Assembly (NCBI GenBank): GCA_965649825.1
Contig: OZ287700.1
Coordinates: 1,054,001 to 1,118,000, forward strand
Direction of reading: 5' to 3'
From: Penicillus capitatus
Taxonomy: Eukaryota; Chlorophyta
Length of the DNA: 64,000 nt
This document shows positions 48,582-60,955 of this stretch, one piece after another; the first letter of the stretch is position 1, and every line of letters starts with the position of its first letter. A program made the translations under genes and the position numbers. A model generated the notes under the pieces. The model was not told the DNA's origin. It saw only the letters and a program-made list of their open reading frames with translations, and searched no databases.

Positions 48582-49641
48582 ATGTTCGACGACGTGGAGC
48601 CGTCGTCAACCCAAAAGGAACATCGTCGATTCCGGCAACGCGTCTCACCGCGGAGGATAGCTACCCGAAAGACGTAAGTATCACACGCGTGGCTTTACTC
48701 GCGCCGTTTTGCAGCGAACTGTTACAGATAATCGAAGGACCGTCACCAAAGCCACAAAAAACGCACTTCGAACAGGTGCGTTGCGCCCAGTAAATATCTG
48801 CGCCGTCATTCTCACAACCATTTTCCAGAACGACAGAGGGATGATGTCTCTTGTTCGAAACTTCAAAGGCGATGACCCGTCCTTCACCAAAGAAGAGATC
48901 GACACAACTGTAGAAGAGATCCGAATTCGTGCCTTTCGTCCGGCACTGTCTGTCACGCCTTCCATGATCGAGATAGAGCATGCCCTTATAGGACTGTGGA
49001 GAATAATCATGCAGCGATGGCCTTAGCAGTGCCGTCCATCCTATCGACCATGGACCGCTTACAATTCAACACGCTCCTCAACGCCTCAAGTCGGCTGGTT
49101 CATTCCCACACGCATCAAAGAAGGCTCGTGTGACGTCTGTTCCTGTTAGTTACTTAACGAAGACGTCCAACGCGAGATCGGGATGGCCATCGCGACGGAT
49201 ACCGATTTGCTCGATCTCGTCACGGGCAAGACTCAGGTGTCCATCGCTCTTGTCCAGAGGCGAGACACTGAACTGCAGAACCAGGTGCTTGAGGAACCTC
49301 ATCGAGGCCTTGTGCGCCACCACTGTGGGGACACTGCAGTGAAGAATGCCTTTCTGACGTCTGGCTGGATGCACAACGGCTGGCTACTCCTTTCCCGTAT
49401 TTGCAACGAGGCCTACGAGACATTTCGATCGACACTGCTGCCATACCTGCAGAAGCGTCTGTCCATTTTGGGCGACCACATTTTTGACGTTCTGGGCAAA
49501 CTCGACCGCGAAGACGTCCAGAAGATTGAGGGACTCGCCCTCCAGACTGGAGACATGTTTGGACTCGCACCCACCGCCAGAGTCACCATCGCCGCAGCTT
49601 TCATTCTGTTGAACATGATGCACAAACGTGCTCTCAAGTGA
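48582..49641 (+). CDS. Hypothetical protein, helical, unrecognised
   Basis: The last exon (to TGA at 49639-49641) is a clean 150-codon frame containing LLDLVTGKTQVSIALVQRRD, SILGDHIFDVLGKLDREDVQ and DMFGLAPTARVTIAAAFILL. Upstream exons give MFDDVEPSSTQKEHRRFRQR, TELLQIIEGPSPKPQKTHFE (intron 48776-48829), NDRGMMSLVRNFKGDDPSFT and EEIDTTVEEIRIRAFRPALS. The join between about 48950 and 49150 is ambiguous because three frames are open there. No known domain is recognised. The frames splice smoothly and have biased composition, supporting a real gene, possibly continuous with 47737-48336. Confidence 0.5.
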
Positions 49642-49686
49642 ATTCCTCGACGTTTCGTCATTTAAGCTTGTGTAAATTATGCGACT

Positions 49687-52600
49687 ATGCGAGCCGTTCG
49701 CTCACATTTCTCAAGACATCGACATCGCGGAATCGCGAATCGTCAAGCGTCGCCACTACACCAAATGAGTTCTGCAGAAATGTCGGCGGACCTGCAGTCG
49801 ACGCCGGAAGGAAAGAATTCATCCATTCCCGATACGTCTCAACTCTACGTCAAGGTATACCACACGGCACACGCATGTCAGAGGCGATATCTGTCGCTCC
49901 TGTTCGTCCACTCTAGGTTTCACACGCCAGAGATCTGATGGCCATGGATTCCAATGGAAAGAGTGACCCATTCTGTATTATCCGTGTGGATAAGAAGACC
50001 CACAAGACATCGACTAAGATGAAGACTTTGGATCCTGTCTGGAACGAGACATTCTCTTTTCGGTCCAAAGACGTGGCGGCGGCGAATGGGACAGTACTTT
50101 TTGAGCTATTCGACAAAGACCAGTGGACGTCGGATGACTTCCTAGGCCGAGTTAGGAATTGCTTTATTATCCGTCCGCATTCCGATGCATCGTTGGCGTG
50201 CTGTCTACAGGCAGAGATCAATATTCATGAGATTTTGACAGAACCTGAACAAACAGAGGCTATAGAACTAGAACTAGCAAAGAAGTGGAATCTGCATTCA
50301 ATGTTCTCTGCCAAACATCACAGTAAAAGCTTAGGACATGTGAGATGCATTTCCATTGAGGACAGTTTTTGAACTCTGTCATTGGCAGGTTACTGTTGTT
50401 CTGTGGTGGGGAGCAACAGAGGTATCCGAAGAAGTGACGTGCAGCACACTCAACCTCTCTAATGGTGACACAGACATCAACGACAGAGCAATAGACAAGG
50501 GTTCTGTGTAGCCGCCGGCGGCTCGTGTGCGAGTGTCGATGCCGGAGCTCAGAGGGTGAAGAGGACAGATGTCTATCCCTCAGAGAACCATCCGCGTTCT
50601 CTTCCCTCCATTATTCATACGTCTCGTGGATCTGTCTTTGAGGAACCGGTGACGGCTGTACTTCTTATTCATGTCACACAGGTCCCGGCATCAAGTGATG
50701 ATCGATTGGACGATTGAGGTTGCTTAGGTGGAACTGCGCCTCGATCCTTGTGCTGGATTGAACACCATCTGTCCGACGAAATGCATCATCCGATCAACGC
50801 ATTGCGCTGCAAAGCGCCATGTGAGTCGATTGCTGGGCAATCTGGTGCACAGTAAACGATTGTCGTCGCTGAGAACTTTGGGTTATGGAAACCGCCATTC
50901 GCATTCTTACTCTGACAGTCCGTCATTGGACTACGGCTCTATGTCCCACGCCAGCAGATTCCTTGGCAAATTGGTCGACGATGGCAGCAGCTCAGATGAG
51001 GATAGCGACGAGACAGCCAATAGAAACGATGATTCCGACGAGACGGCATCAGCTGTCACCGATCTCGACATCAAGGAAGAAACACAGTGGTTCTATGAAG
51101 TCGGTCTTGCACACGCATCTCTGTGCATTCATGTAGACAGTGCCTTCAGGTGAAACTCTTTGACCAGGTTCGCCGTTCCGATAGCGTTGGATACGTTGTG
51201 AACTCCGGAGAGAAGATGGATTTCGATGACCCTGTGGTCATTGTCGCCCAGCTTCCTTTGCCCAATGTCAACGTCAGCATCTCCATGTGCAAGAAATCGA
51301 AGAACAGGTTGGCTATCTCTGCCATCCATCCCTGTCTCTGCCAATCATTATCTGTATTACTAGACGCCACCCCCTTCGCATTCCTTTCAACGTTTCGCTT
51401 TTTGATATCATGGATGACGACGATGGCTTGATCGCCACAACAGACAACGGTTAGGAAATCACTCGTGGCGAGGTTTTCACTTTTGGAGATGTGTGCAGGA
51501 AGTATGACGATTCATTACAAACTGATTCCATTAGATGATCGACCCGGCGTGATGGACATTCCTGCCAAGCTCGATCAGGAAGAACATAGACTCACAGCAT
51601 CCCAACCCATACAGAGCGTCCTCAGCGGCGATGCAGATGATACGTCGACAGACCTCTCAGATCTGGGAGCCGTTTTGGCCAAGGCGACGTCGATCGTGGA
51701 AGACTCCATGGAGATCGATCGGGAAAGGGATATCGTTATCGGTCGCTTTTTCGTTTGTTTAGACAAAGTGGAGTTGCCTCAGCTAAAGAACAACGTGCAT
51801 TCGTGCTTCTGTGTGATGAAATGTCAACATCACTGGGTCATGACCTCATCCCTGCCCGCGCTGCCAACCCTCTTCTGGAGATGGCTGGTGAAACTGCCAG
51901 TCTACGATCCAGCAACGATCGTGTCTCTCTCCGTCTTCGGAGGAACTGGACGTCTGGGCCAGGTTTCTTATCCATCATTGTTACAGTAGTGACCTTACTG
52001 TGTGTCCTCTTGACAGTGTACACGACTTGGTAAGCTGCGCGTGCGGCTTTCGACGCTGCAGCCAGGAAAGATGTACGATTCTTGGTTGCCCTTTGTATCG
52101 AATGGCACCGAAGTGGGTCGTGCAAAGCTCGCATTCAGGGTGTCCTATCCTTCCGAGGTTGATCTCATGAGAGGATACGTCAAGAGCCAGTTTCAGAAAG
52201 AGATCTATGACTATGGTCTGTCCGAGGGATCTGCAAAGTCCATCATTCGGAAAGAACAGAGAAAACTGATCGTCCAGTACCATCCATCTAGATTCTTCTA
52301 AGTGTGATGAGATGCGAGTGTCAGGTGGTTGGATACAAGCGAACCTCGAATCTCGAGGTACGTCTCTCATCAGGTGCTGGACCTGGAGAAAGAGTCCTTC
52401 AGCCGAAAGCGCTTTACCGTACATATTCGTCGTCTTCAGCATTGTTTTGCCTTCTTTGGCCCTCTTGGCAGCAAATTCTCCTCCCTGCAGAGATGGGACA
52501 ATTCCTACGAGAGTGCGGCAGTCTGTGCGGGGATTTGGATCGTCGCATGGCATCTGACGTCAGCTCTTGTCCTTGTTTTATTGCTCCTGTTCTGGTTGGT

Positions 52601-53036
52601 GACGCTACAGTATAGAGTGCCATCAGGACCGCCGTCTATGGCTGATCCTATTCTGATGCTCCCGACACCGACGGAAGCATCCAGTCCCTCAGCAGAGCGC
52701 ACGCCGGAGCAGCATGGCAATCCGTACCTTCTTTTGAAGTCCCGTTATGATCAGATTCAGTCGACACTGGTGAAGATTCAAAAGATCCTCGACTCGATCG
52801 CGAGTTTCTGTGAGAAAGTCCATGCACTGATCTCTTGGAGAGATCCCGTAGCGACAAGACTGTTGACCATCGGATTGTTGATCGGCATCGTGGCCATTTC
52901 GTTGACGGGCGTGAGATTCTGTGTCTGCTTTGGATTGTGCTGGATGTTGAGGCCGCCTATCTTGAGAGATACACTTCCACCTCCGCCGATCAATTTCTTC
53001 AAGAGACTTCCATCAAAATCTGATCAGATCATCTAG
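49687..53036 (+). CDS. C2-domain and transmembrane protein, MCTP-like
   Basis: Near the N-terminus a C2 domain is clear: LYVKVSHARDLMAMDSNGKS, DPFCIIRVDKKTHKTSTKMK, LDPVWNETFSFRSKDV, FELFDKDQWTSDDFLG, with the Ca-binding Asp positions present. A long Ser/Asp/Glu-rich acidic linker follows (about 50900-51080), then a weaker C2-like stretch (VKLFDQVRRSDSVG ... IGRFFVCLDKVELPQLKNN). The end of a second C2 is seen in KLRVRLSTLQPGKMYDSWLP and GRAKLAFRVS. The C-terminus is the PRT_C module of plant MCTPs: two spans around LVLVLLLLFWLV and LLTIGLLIGIVAISL, SWRDPVATRLL, then LPPPPINFFKRLPSKSDQII. MCTPs tether ER to plasma membrane. This protein is shorter, with fewer recognisable C2 domains. Internal exon joins between 50.4 and 52.0 kb are only partly resolved. 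Confidence 0.7.
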
Positions 53037-53302
53037 TAAACGCGATTTGCATGCAACGCTATGCGCCTTTCTGTGAAACGACGGAGAAGTCTTCGACACA
53101 AGAGACGGAGTGCACGCAATTCTCATGAATACATACATCATCATCTGCTACGACTACATACCCGACGGTTGTTATCCCGGATTGTTTAGATCTAGTGACA
53201 AAAGCAATCATGTATCCGAAGACAATTGCTTTACATTTAAGAGCACTCTGTCATAGGGCTGCCACAATGGCATCTCCTCCCTAGAGCGCACACATCTCGG
53301 TT

Positions 53303-53319
53303 GATGATGTCACATCATC
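53303..53319. promoter_or_regulatory. Palindromic GATGATGT-C-ACATCATC element
   Basis: Eight-base arms around one central base, read directly, just 3' of the HINT3-like stop codon. It combines both orientations of most of the recurrent TGATGTGAC word. Role unknown. Confidence 0.5.
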
Positions 53320-53335
53320 CTGCTATGCGGATCTC

Positions 53336-53823
53336 TCACGTGTATTTATATACGTGTGCTAAAGGTCGGAACGGCAATACAATGCAATGCAAACTACAGA
53401 CACCCCTTTCGAATTTGAAATCACTTTTCGGTGATTTACTGTAGATGACCAACGCTTGGAGGAAAATGAAATCCAAAGATGCATTCTGCATCTGGGTATT
53501 GCTCCTTTACAATGCGTTCTCCTTCCCGGCGCATATGCTCCACTAAAGGACACCCACCATCAGAGAAAGAGACATCGAAGCAGAGGCGTACAGAGAGGAA
53601 CGTGTCGTGCTTCTAGATGCCGAATATGTTTAATGTGTTCTCGGGGAATGACCAGCAGATGCATCTGTCCGGCTGGACGGCGGTCGTGAAAGGCAGTCAT
53701 GAGATTATCCTGCTCGTGCAGACTGCTTAGGCGTGCGTCGCTGTAAGGGAAACGCACTTGGTAGTGGAATTTCGTTTTTCCACGTCCTGCTGCGATATCG
53801 CAGAACGAGCAACGTGGTGGCAT
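53336..53823 (-). CDS. HIT-family nucleotide hydrolase, HINT3-like
   Basis: Small histidine-triad hydrolase acting on nucleoside phosphoramidates or related nucleotides. From MPPRCSFCDIAAGRG, a short intron joins to HEQDNLMTAFHDRRPAGQMH and LLVIPREHIKHIRHLEARHV. Further exons give VEHMRREGERIVKEQYPDAE, CIFGFHFPP, and, across an intron of about 45 nt, the catalytic triad SVGHLHLHCIVLPFRPLAHV with KYT at the end. HLHLHC supplies the HxHxH motif. The pattern (FGFHFPP before the triad; L-PF at the end) is that of HINT3/aprataxin-like plant and animal proteins. An in-frame upstream Met at 53916 would add 31 residues. The final exon is tiny. Confidence 0.8.
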
Positions 53824-54106
53824 CGTGAATTCTATCTGCGTTTGCTGTGAGTTTTCAGCAAGATGTGAGGCCGTAAGGTTGAGGAAAGATCGCGAGTGCG
53901 CAATGGCAATATGCAACGTTCGATATTGGTAGTAAACACCAGAGGCGAAGCTACGTAGTTAAGTAGTATGCTGTGGTGCGATGCATTCGGAGTACCGTCA
54001 CATCCGTCCCAGTCACGTCAATCGCTGAAGATTCGCGCCCAATGGCGGCAGATGCGCCATTACGACTGGCGTTCGTACCGTTGCTCCATCGCCTCTCCCA
54101 GTCGCT

Positions 54107-57100
54107 ATGGATGAGTCGCTTTACGACGAGTTCGGCAACTACATCGGACCCGAACTCTCCGATGACGTCGATAGCGTCTTCATTCTCGATCTGTCAATCG
54201 AGTCGCTCTGCTGCAGGAAGACGACGTCTCGAGTGAAGACGATGATGACGTTTCGGCCGAGAATGGATCGGCAGATCGGCAGGACGCTTCTCAGCAAGAA
54301 CTCATGGAGATCGGTACCATTCCCTGACAAACAATCAAGCGATGATGTGACGTGCAGACGAGGATAGCACTTTCAATCAAGTCGTTTTGCACGAAGACAA
54401 GAAATACTATCCCTCAGCCGAGGAGGTCTACGGACGAGAGACAGAGACGTTGGTGATGGAAGAAGATGCGCAGCCGCTAGAGGTGCCCATCATTGCACCG
54501 ATCGTGGACAAGAAATTCGAATCGCAAACCAAAGCGCCGCTCAAAACTACATGGACAAATGAATTCATGGCGGTATTGATGTCCAATCCAGAACTGGTGC
54601 GAAACGTTGCCGTGGTGGGACACCTGCACCATGGCAAGACGACATTGATGGACATGCTCGTCGAGACGACGCACGAGGTTCAACAGGGACTTCCCAAATC
54701 CGATCACCAGATGCGATTCACGGACACGCGATTTGATGAGCAAGCCAGACGGATCAGTATCAAGATGATGCCGATGAGCCTCGTGATGCAAGGCGCGTCA
54801 GGGAAGTCCTATCTGCTGAACATGCTTGATACCCCCGGTCATGTCAATTTCAACGATGAAGTGACGGCGGCGCTACGGTTAGCTGATGGACTGCTTTTGG
54901 TGGTTGACGCGGTGGAGGGTGTGATGGTGGTGACGGAACGGGTGATTAAGCAGGCGCTGTCGGAGAATCTCCCGATCTGTCTATTCGTCAGCAAGATGGA
55001 TCGATTGATCACGGAATTGAAACTTCCTCCGGCCGATGCCTATCACAAGATCCGACATACGATCGAAGAGGTCAATGCTCTGTTATCGGCCATGGGAGTG
55101 GAGGATAAAAAGCTCCTGGATCCAGCTGTCGGCAATGTCGCTTTCGGATCTTGCGTTTCGGGATGGTGCTTTACTCTTGAGTCGTTTTCCAAACTCTACT
55201 GCGAAATCAACAACGCCTCCATTGACCACAAGTCCGTTCGGAGATACCCTCTTGTATGGTGAGATGGATGGTGTGTAGGGAGTTGGCAAAGAGACTGTGG
55301 GGTGACGCCTACTTTTACAAAGATACCCGCAAGTTCAGGCGTAAGCCATCGCAAGAGATCACGCGACGATCGTTCGTGGAATTCGTGCTCGATCCACTGT
55401 ACAAGCTCTACAGTCATATCTTGGGAGAGCATCCGAAGAGCATAGAGAATGTACTGAGTGAATTCGGAGTGCAGTTGCGACCTGCTGCTTATCACATGGA
55501 CGTCAAGCCGCTACTGAAAGAAGCATTGATGTCTATCTTCGGTGCGCCAACTGGCTTAGTGGACATGATCGTGCGCAACATTCCGTCTTCGAGGAGGGCG
55601 GCGCCATCCAAGGTACTGCGTCACTACACTGGAAACCTCCAGTCGCCGATGGCGCTCAGCATGCAGCAGTGCGATCGAAACGGTCCTCTCGTTGTGCACG
55701 TCGCTAAACTGTTTCCCAGACAGGACTGCAGTCAGTTTGACGCCTTTGGACGTATTTTTAGCGGAACGATTCGTCCCGGAGACAAAGTTCGGGTCTTGGG
55801 CGAGAGTTACACGCCAGAAGATGAGGAGGATTCGGTCGAAGCGACTGTCGGTCAGATCTGGGTCTATCAGTCTCGCTATCGCGTGTCATTTACAAAATTC
55901 TCCGCCGGAAATCTCGTCTTGATCGAGGGGTTGGATGCGACCATCATGAAAACGGCGACGGTAGTGACAGCGCAGTACGAAGAAGAGGTCCATATCTTCA
56001 AGCCTCTGCGATTCCATACCCTTTCCGTCGTAAAGATCGCCACAGAGCCGCTGAAGCCAGCAGAGTTGCCGAAGATGGTGGAGGGCCTGCGCAAGATCAA
56101 CAAGAGCTATCCTCTGGCCACGGCCAAAGTGGAGGAATCGGGGGAACACACAATTCTGGGCACGGGCGAGATCTATCTGGACAGTTTGATGAAAGACTTG
56201 AGAGAACTCTATGCGGATATCGAAGTCAAAGTGGCCGATCCTGTCGTGTCCTTCAACGAGACAGTGGTCGAGACATCTTCGCTCAAATGTTTCGCCGAGA
56301 CGCCGAACAAACGCAACAAGATCACGATCATCGCAGAGCCCCTAGACAAGGGACTGGCAGAGGACATCGAGAACGGAGCTGTGGAGATCTCCTGGTCGAA
56401 GAAACGCCAAGGCGAGTTCTTTCGAGATAAGTACGAGTGGGATGTCTTGGCGTCGAGATCAGTATGGGCCTTCGGACCTGACAAACAGGGACCCAATATT
56501 CTCATGGACGATACCCTGTCATCCGAGGTCGACAAAGGACTCCTCGGTGCCGTGCGCGAATCCATCATCCAAGTGCGAGAGACGCTTGTCCGGCGAGAGC
56601 GGAACGGTGTGTTTAGGGGTTTCAATGGGGAGCCAGAGATGGTCCGTTGTGTGAAGAACCGGTGCGCAACGTAAAGTTCAAAATCATCGATGCGCAGATC
56701 GCAGCGGAACCTTTGGCGCGTGGCGGCGGTCAAGTGATTCCGACAGCGAGGCGTTGTCTGTACTCGGCGTTCCTGATGGCGACGCCACGTCTCATGGAGC
56801 CCGTTTACTATGTGGAGATCCAGACGCCTGCCGATTGCATGTCGGCGATCTATAATGTCTTGGCCAAACGACGGGGTCATGTGACGGCCGACATTCCGAA
56901 ACCGGGCACGCCGATCTTTCTCGTCAAGGCGCATCTGCCCGTCATCGAGAGCTTTGGATTTGAGACAGATCTGCGTTATCATACACAAGGACAGGCGTTC
57001 TGTCTGAGTGTCTTTGATCACTGGAGTATCGTTCCTGGTGATCCATTGGATCGTCAGTTTGTCCTGCGTCCGTTGGAACCTGCTCCTGTTCCGGCACTGG

Positions 57101-57231
57101 CGCGTGAGTTTCTGGTAAAGACGCGTCGCCGTAAAGGCATGAATGATGACGTGTCCATCACCAAATATTTTGACGATCCTATGTTGCTCGAACTCGCTAA
57201 ACAGGACTTGGACGTATCGCACATTCTGTAA
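54107..57231 (+). CDS. SNU114: U5 snRNP GTPase SNU114 / EFTUD2 (116 kDa component)
   Basis: Spliceosomal EF-2-like GTPase that controls unwinding steps during activation and disassembly. Exon 1 [20 protein letters not shown] is diagnostic, followed by an acidic region ([18 protein letters not shown]). The G domain has [19 protein letters not shown] (G1), [16 protein letters not shown] (G3) and [20 protein letters not shown] (G4). Domains II-V are intact: [117 protein letters not shown]. About 960 residues. Introns lie at about 54174-54215, 54310-54354, 55217-55263 and 56570-56613. G4, normally NKxD, reads SKMD. The ARM gene ATG follows the stop by 12 bp. Confidence 0.96.
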
Positions 57232-57243
57232 GAGCACGCGACG

Positions 57244-59746
57244 ATGGCAGGAGGCATTCGAACGGAGCATTATCGCACCGTCGAGAATCTCTATCCGATC
57301 TTCGAGATTCTGGAACACTCGTTGAATGTCGGCGCCAAGGAGGAGGCCTTAAGGATCCTGGCACACATTAGCGCCGAAAAGGAGTGCCGATCAGCACTGC
57401 GGCACGTCGCCTGTTCGATCGTCTTGCCGGAATCGTCGCTGTGTGTTGCAGACAGACGGGAGGATTCGGCGTCCTGGTCAGTTTTCTGAAAAACGGGGCG
57501 ATCGAGAACGCGACGCTCGTTGCTCCTGCCGTCCGAACGATTCGACATTTGGCAAATGACAGCGCAGCAACGCGCAAGGCTCTTCGACAGGCTGGTGCAA
57601 CGGAGCAGCTGATACCTCTTGTTGCTTACGGAGAGGAGAGTCCGATCTCTGTGGACGCCATCGCGGCTATCGGCTATTTGGCGCACCACGATACGCAAAC
57701 GAAAGCGACGGTGCGCAAGATGGGCGGCATCCCTTTGCTCGTGCGCATGTTGCATGCCGGTAGCGAACGCATCGATGCGATCGATCAGCGATCGCCGTCG
57801 GTGGCTGTAATGATGGCAACGCGTGTGTTCTATAGATTCTAAGAAGCCAATTGCATGCTACGCAGCTGCCGCGCTGCATAATCTCATCGATGGAAGCGCT
57901 CGCAATAAGAACGCCCTTCGAGCCGCCGGGGCTATTCCTCGTTTGGTTCAGCTGATCGACAGCGAAGTCGGGAATCCTATCGTCGAAGTGGCCGTTCGGA
58001 CGCTACACAAAATCGCCGATAAGTTCGAAGACGCACAGAGCGATATTCGACGAACAGGCGGACTCGGCAAACTGATCGAACTGCAGACAAAAAGTACAGG
58101 GCTGTCGAATGCAGTGAGAGCGCCCTATGCATTTAAATGATGATTCGTAGCCCCTTCCGGTTCGCTCCTCGACTGGATCGAAAAGACGATGCAGACATTG
58201 AAGCTATCGGAAAAGGAGAGAGACGATTCGAAAGTCTTGCTGACCCTCGGAAAAACCTTTCAGAAAGAATTCGATAAACTCAGGTGCGTTCGATACGAAG
58301 ATGGTTACGCCTTCCCTAAAGTCGACAGAACAGGAATGGGACGGATCTGATTCTGCTGCGCGTTTCGGAAATCGACGATGCGTTTAAGGCGTCTATACTT
58401 AACTACGACCAGAAGAACGCTTCCCTTCTAGAGGAGAACGAGCAACTCCAAGGTACTTGAGTTCGAGAAAAGAATAAAAAAAGAACGCGTGGGCGCTGCA
58501 GCGATGAATGCCGAGAAGGATGCACAACTGGATCGATTTCAAGGTCCATCCTTTCGGATCTGCAAAGGAGACGGCTGGCTCATCGTTCTGCAGCGGTGCT
58601 GAATGAAAGAACGTCGCAGCTCGAAATGGCAGAAGGTTTTGCTTCGCCCTATCATCTACTGCGTCCAGCATGGCGCACATCTAGGCGATTTTCGGGCGAA
58701 GGAAGGACAGGTTGCGTCGCTAGAAGGTAAATCTCACCGAACAGTCTGAGGGACGAGACATGATATTGTCATCGCAGAACACATTGCCGAGAAGCAAGAC
58801 GCTCTGCGCGAATGCGAAGGTATATCTAGAAGTTTCCACTCTTTTGTCGGATATCGACGGGTTTCTGTCTTGCTACGATCGAAGATCGGTTACGAGAACG
58901 GGATGCTCACCTCGGAAAACTGAAAGGTATGATTCGTCATCGGCTCGCGAGCCGCCACCCAATCGATGCCTTTTTTATCTTGCACAGAATCGTTACATGA
59001 AAAGGATCTACAACTGAAACAGACCAACGGTACATCTGCCACACAAGAGAGTACTTATCACGACGTTCTCTTTCTTTCACGCTTTGCAGGTGCCCTAGAA
59101 GAAAAGACACGTCATGTCCGACATCTCGAAAGTTCGATCGGACAAGCCAGGCAGGCATCCATCACATAGTCTGTCTGTTTTCCTCTAGCGTTGATTATAG
59201 AGAAAGAAAGGCAGATCAACCAAGCACTGCGTAAACTCGATCATCTTTACCTGAAGATACTGTAGATGTGTGCGTGCGTTTTTAGATGTCGAGAGAGAAG
59301 AGTCCGATCGGGCAAAGCAGGAGAGAAACGCTACGATTTTGGAAATCGTGCAGACGCTGAAACAAGTGGTCTCTGCCACTTCACGACCTGGATCGCCGAC
59401 AGCATTAAAGCAGCATGAGCTCGGCAACATCAGCGATTCGATCCAGTCCCTCCTTTCTCAGATACCGACGCAGAAGACAGTGAAGGAGCCCATCGTCACG
59501 CGATCAAGGGCGAAAACATCGCATCACGCGTTCCCTACGACATCGCCGTCCGATCGCATCGATCGATCCGTCCGCCCAGGACATCGCGATCAACTAAAAT
59601 CCGTCCACGGCTTGCAACGCTTTTCTCCGTCGAGATCCGAAAAGTTCGCTTCCTCGACGAAGACTCAGAATCTCCCTGTTCGCGATCGCATCGCTCGATC
59701 GGAATCCATCGATCAGCGCGCAGGCAACACAGTGTATCAACAGTGA
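57244..59746 (+). CDS. Armadillo-repeat plus coiled-coil protein (unrecognised family)
   Basis: The N-terminal half has armadillo repeats: YPIFEILEHSLNVGAKEEAL, GGFGVLVSFLKNGAIENATL, VAPAVRTIRHLANDSAATRK, AIGYLAHHDTQTKATVRKMG and CYAAAALHNLIDGSARNKNA, LRAAGAIPRLVQLIDSEVGN. An intron starting GTACAGGGCT (about 58095) restores frame into a second half of charged helices (LLDWIEKTMQTLKLSEKERD, LTLGKTFQKEFDKL, ILNYDQKNASLLEENEQL). These run through several very short exons to a basic Ser/Arg-rich tail ending NTVYQQ (stop 59744-59746). ARM followed by coiled coil suggests a scaffold, possibly cytoskeletal or centrosomal, but no specific family is recognised. Exons between 58.5 and 59.27 kb are tiny and uncertain. 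The start lies 12 bp after the SNU114 stop. Confidence 0.68.
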
Positions 59747-60040
59747 ATGAGTGATGTCCGCATCACGGGCTCCTTATGAATTCGATCGGTCATTTCGATG
59801 AAACAGAGTACGACAAGACACCGAGTTTATCAACAGCCAGCTAAGAAGTGTGAACCAACAGCGAACAAAATGTACATTCGCTTCGCCCTGCCCCACTTCA
59901 TTCACACGTCAATGAACGCTAGCTTTGTCTAATCATTGATAATCCCCCTTCAAGCTGATGTCCCCTACAGCTTGACACTTGCGAAAATATCGATCATTGC
60001 CACAAGAAAAACGCAACGTCGTTCAGTTCGTTTGTTTCTG

Positions 60041-60955
60041 TCAGGTGATCGAGAAGATCTCTTCGAGCTTGCTCAGTTGTGCGGCGACGGAATTGAGTCC
60101 AGTCGTAACGATCATTGGTGAATCGACCCCTGCTAGATGCGAGGTCTCTGTACTCATAGGCACATTGTAGACGGCAATCGTATCCTGTCACAACACGCAA
60201 TGATGTGACGGATGTCTCACACATGTGTGTGCATTGTCTTTACTTTGAGCTTCCGGACTCGGCTCACCGAGATCGTGAAGGAATCCACGCAGCCGAACGG
60301 GCTCTGGTAGAAATGGAAGAAAGGTAGTGCCTGGAACGAGGCCGTGTGTGCATCATCGAGTGATGTGACGTGTGACTTGCCTTGACGCCCATAACTTGGC
60401 AGAGCTCCAAGTTCTCATCCCAGTCCACTTTCAGCAACAGAACGTCGGGATTCGCTCGACATATCTGACTCAACTACACCGCGATCGGTTCTCTCAGCAA
60501 CAGAACCATACAGTTCGGATCACGCACTTTAGGATAGAGCGCTCGACAGGATCGACACCACTTTGCGTAGAAATCGATGACCACCAACCGATTTCCCGCA
60601 CTTTGCTGCACAGCGATGCGCCGTTGATGTGACAGTCTGAGAGCAAGGAGGCTGAAGCTACCAGCGCATCGAGCATTTGCTCAGGAGAGTGGACCGTGAT
60701 CATGTTCGGTGCTGGATTTCGACTCCACCACGGTTCGGCACAGAGTATATCTTTTGCCAGGCCGAGGTCCATCGCAGCAGCTTTGAGCGGAACCATCGGT
60801 CGTCGTACTCTGAGAGATTTCCCCAGAAGCGTCTGGCGTCGCAAACGCAGACGTGCGCAACATGTTCGACGCGTTTCGAAAACAGAGCGACGCGGAGATG
60901 GCTGTGCTTTGAGTTCCTGTCCGAAAACGGTCTCCACGTTCATCCTAGAAGTCAA
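60041..60955 (-). CDS. ACHT-like chloroplast thioredoxin with WCRSC active site
   Basis: Plastid thioredoxin-like redox protein. A long basic N-terminus (SPRRSVFETRRTCCARLRLR...) is a plausible transit peptide. EPWWSRNPAPNMITVHSPEQ matches the ACHT signature WW...L-PNM-EI. The redox centre is VVIDFYAKWCRSCRALYPK, followed by ICRANPDVLLLKVDWDENLE, LCQVMGVKA, LPFFHFYQSPFGCVDSFTIS (cis-Pro in LPFF) and a C-terminal tail KLEEIFSIT. ACHT proteins usually carry a Gly-rich CGxC; here the motif is WCRSC, closer to WCRKC-type proteins. The intron near 60346-60391 starts GCAAGT (GC-AG type). Two introns carry the complement of the TGATGTGACG element (60201-60210 and 60361-60370). Confidence 0.82.
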
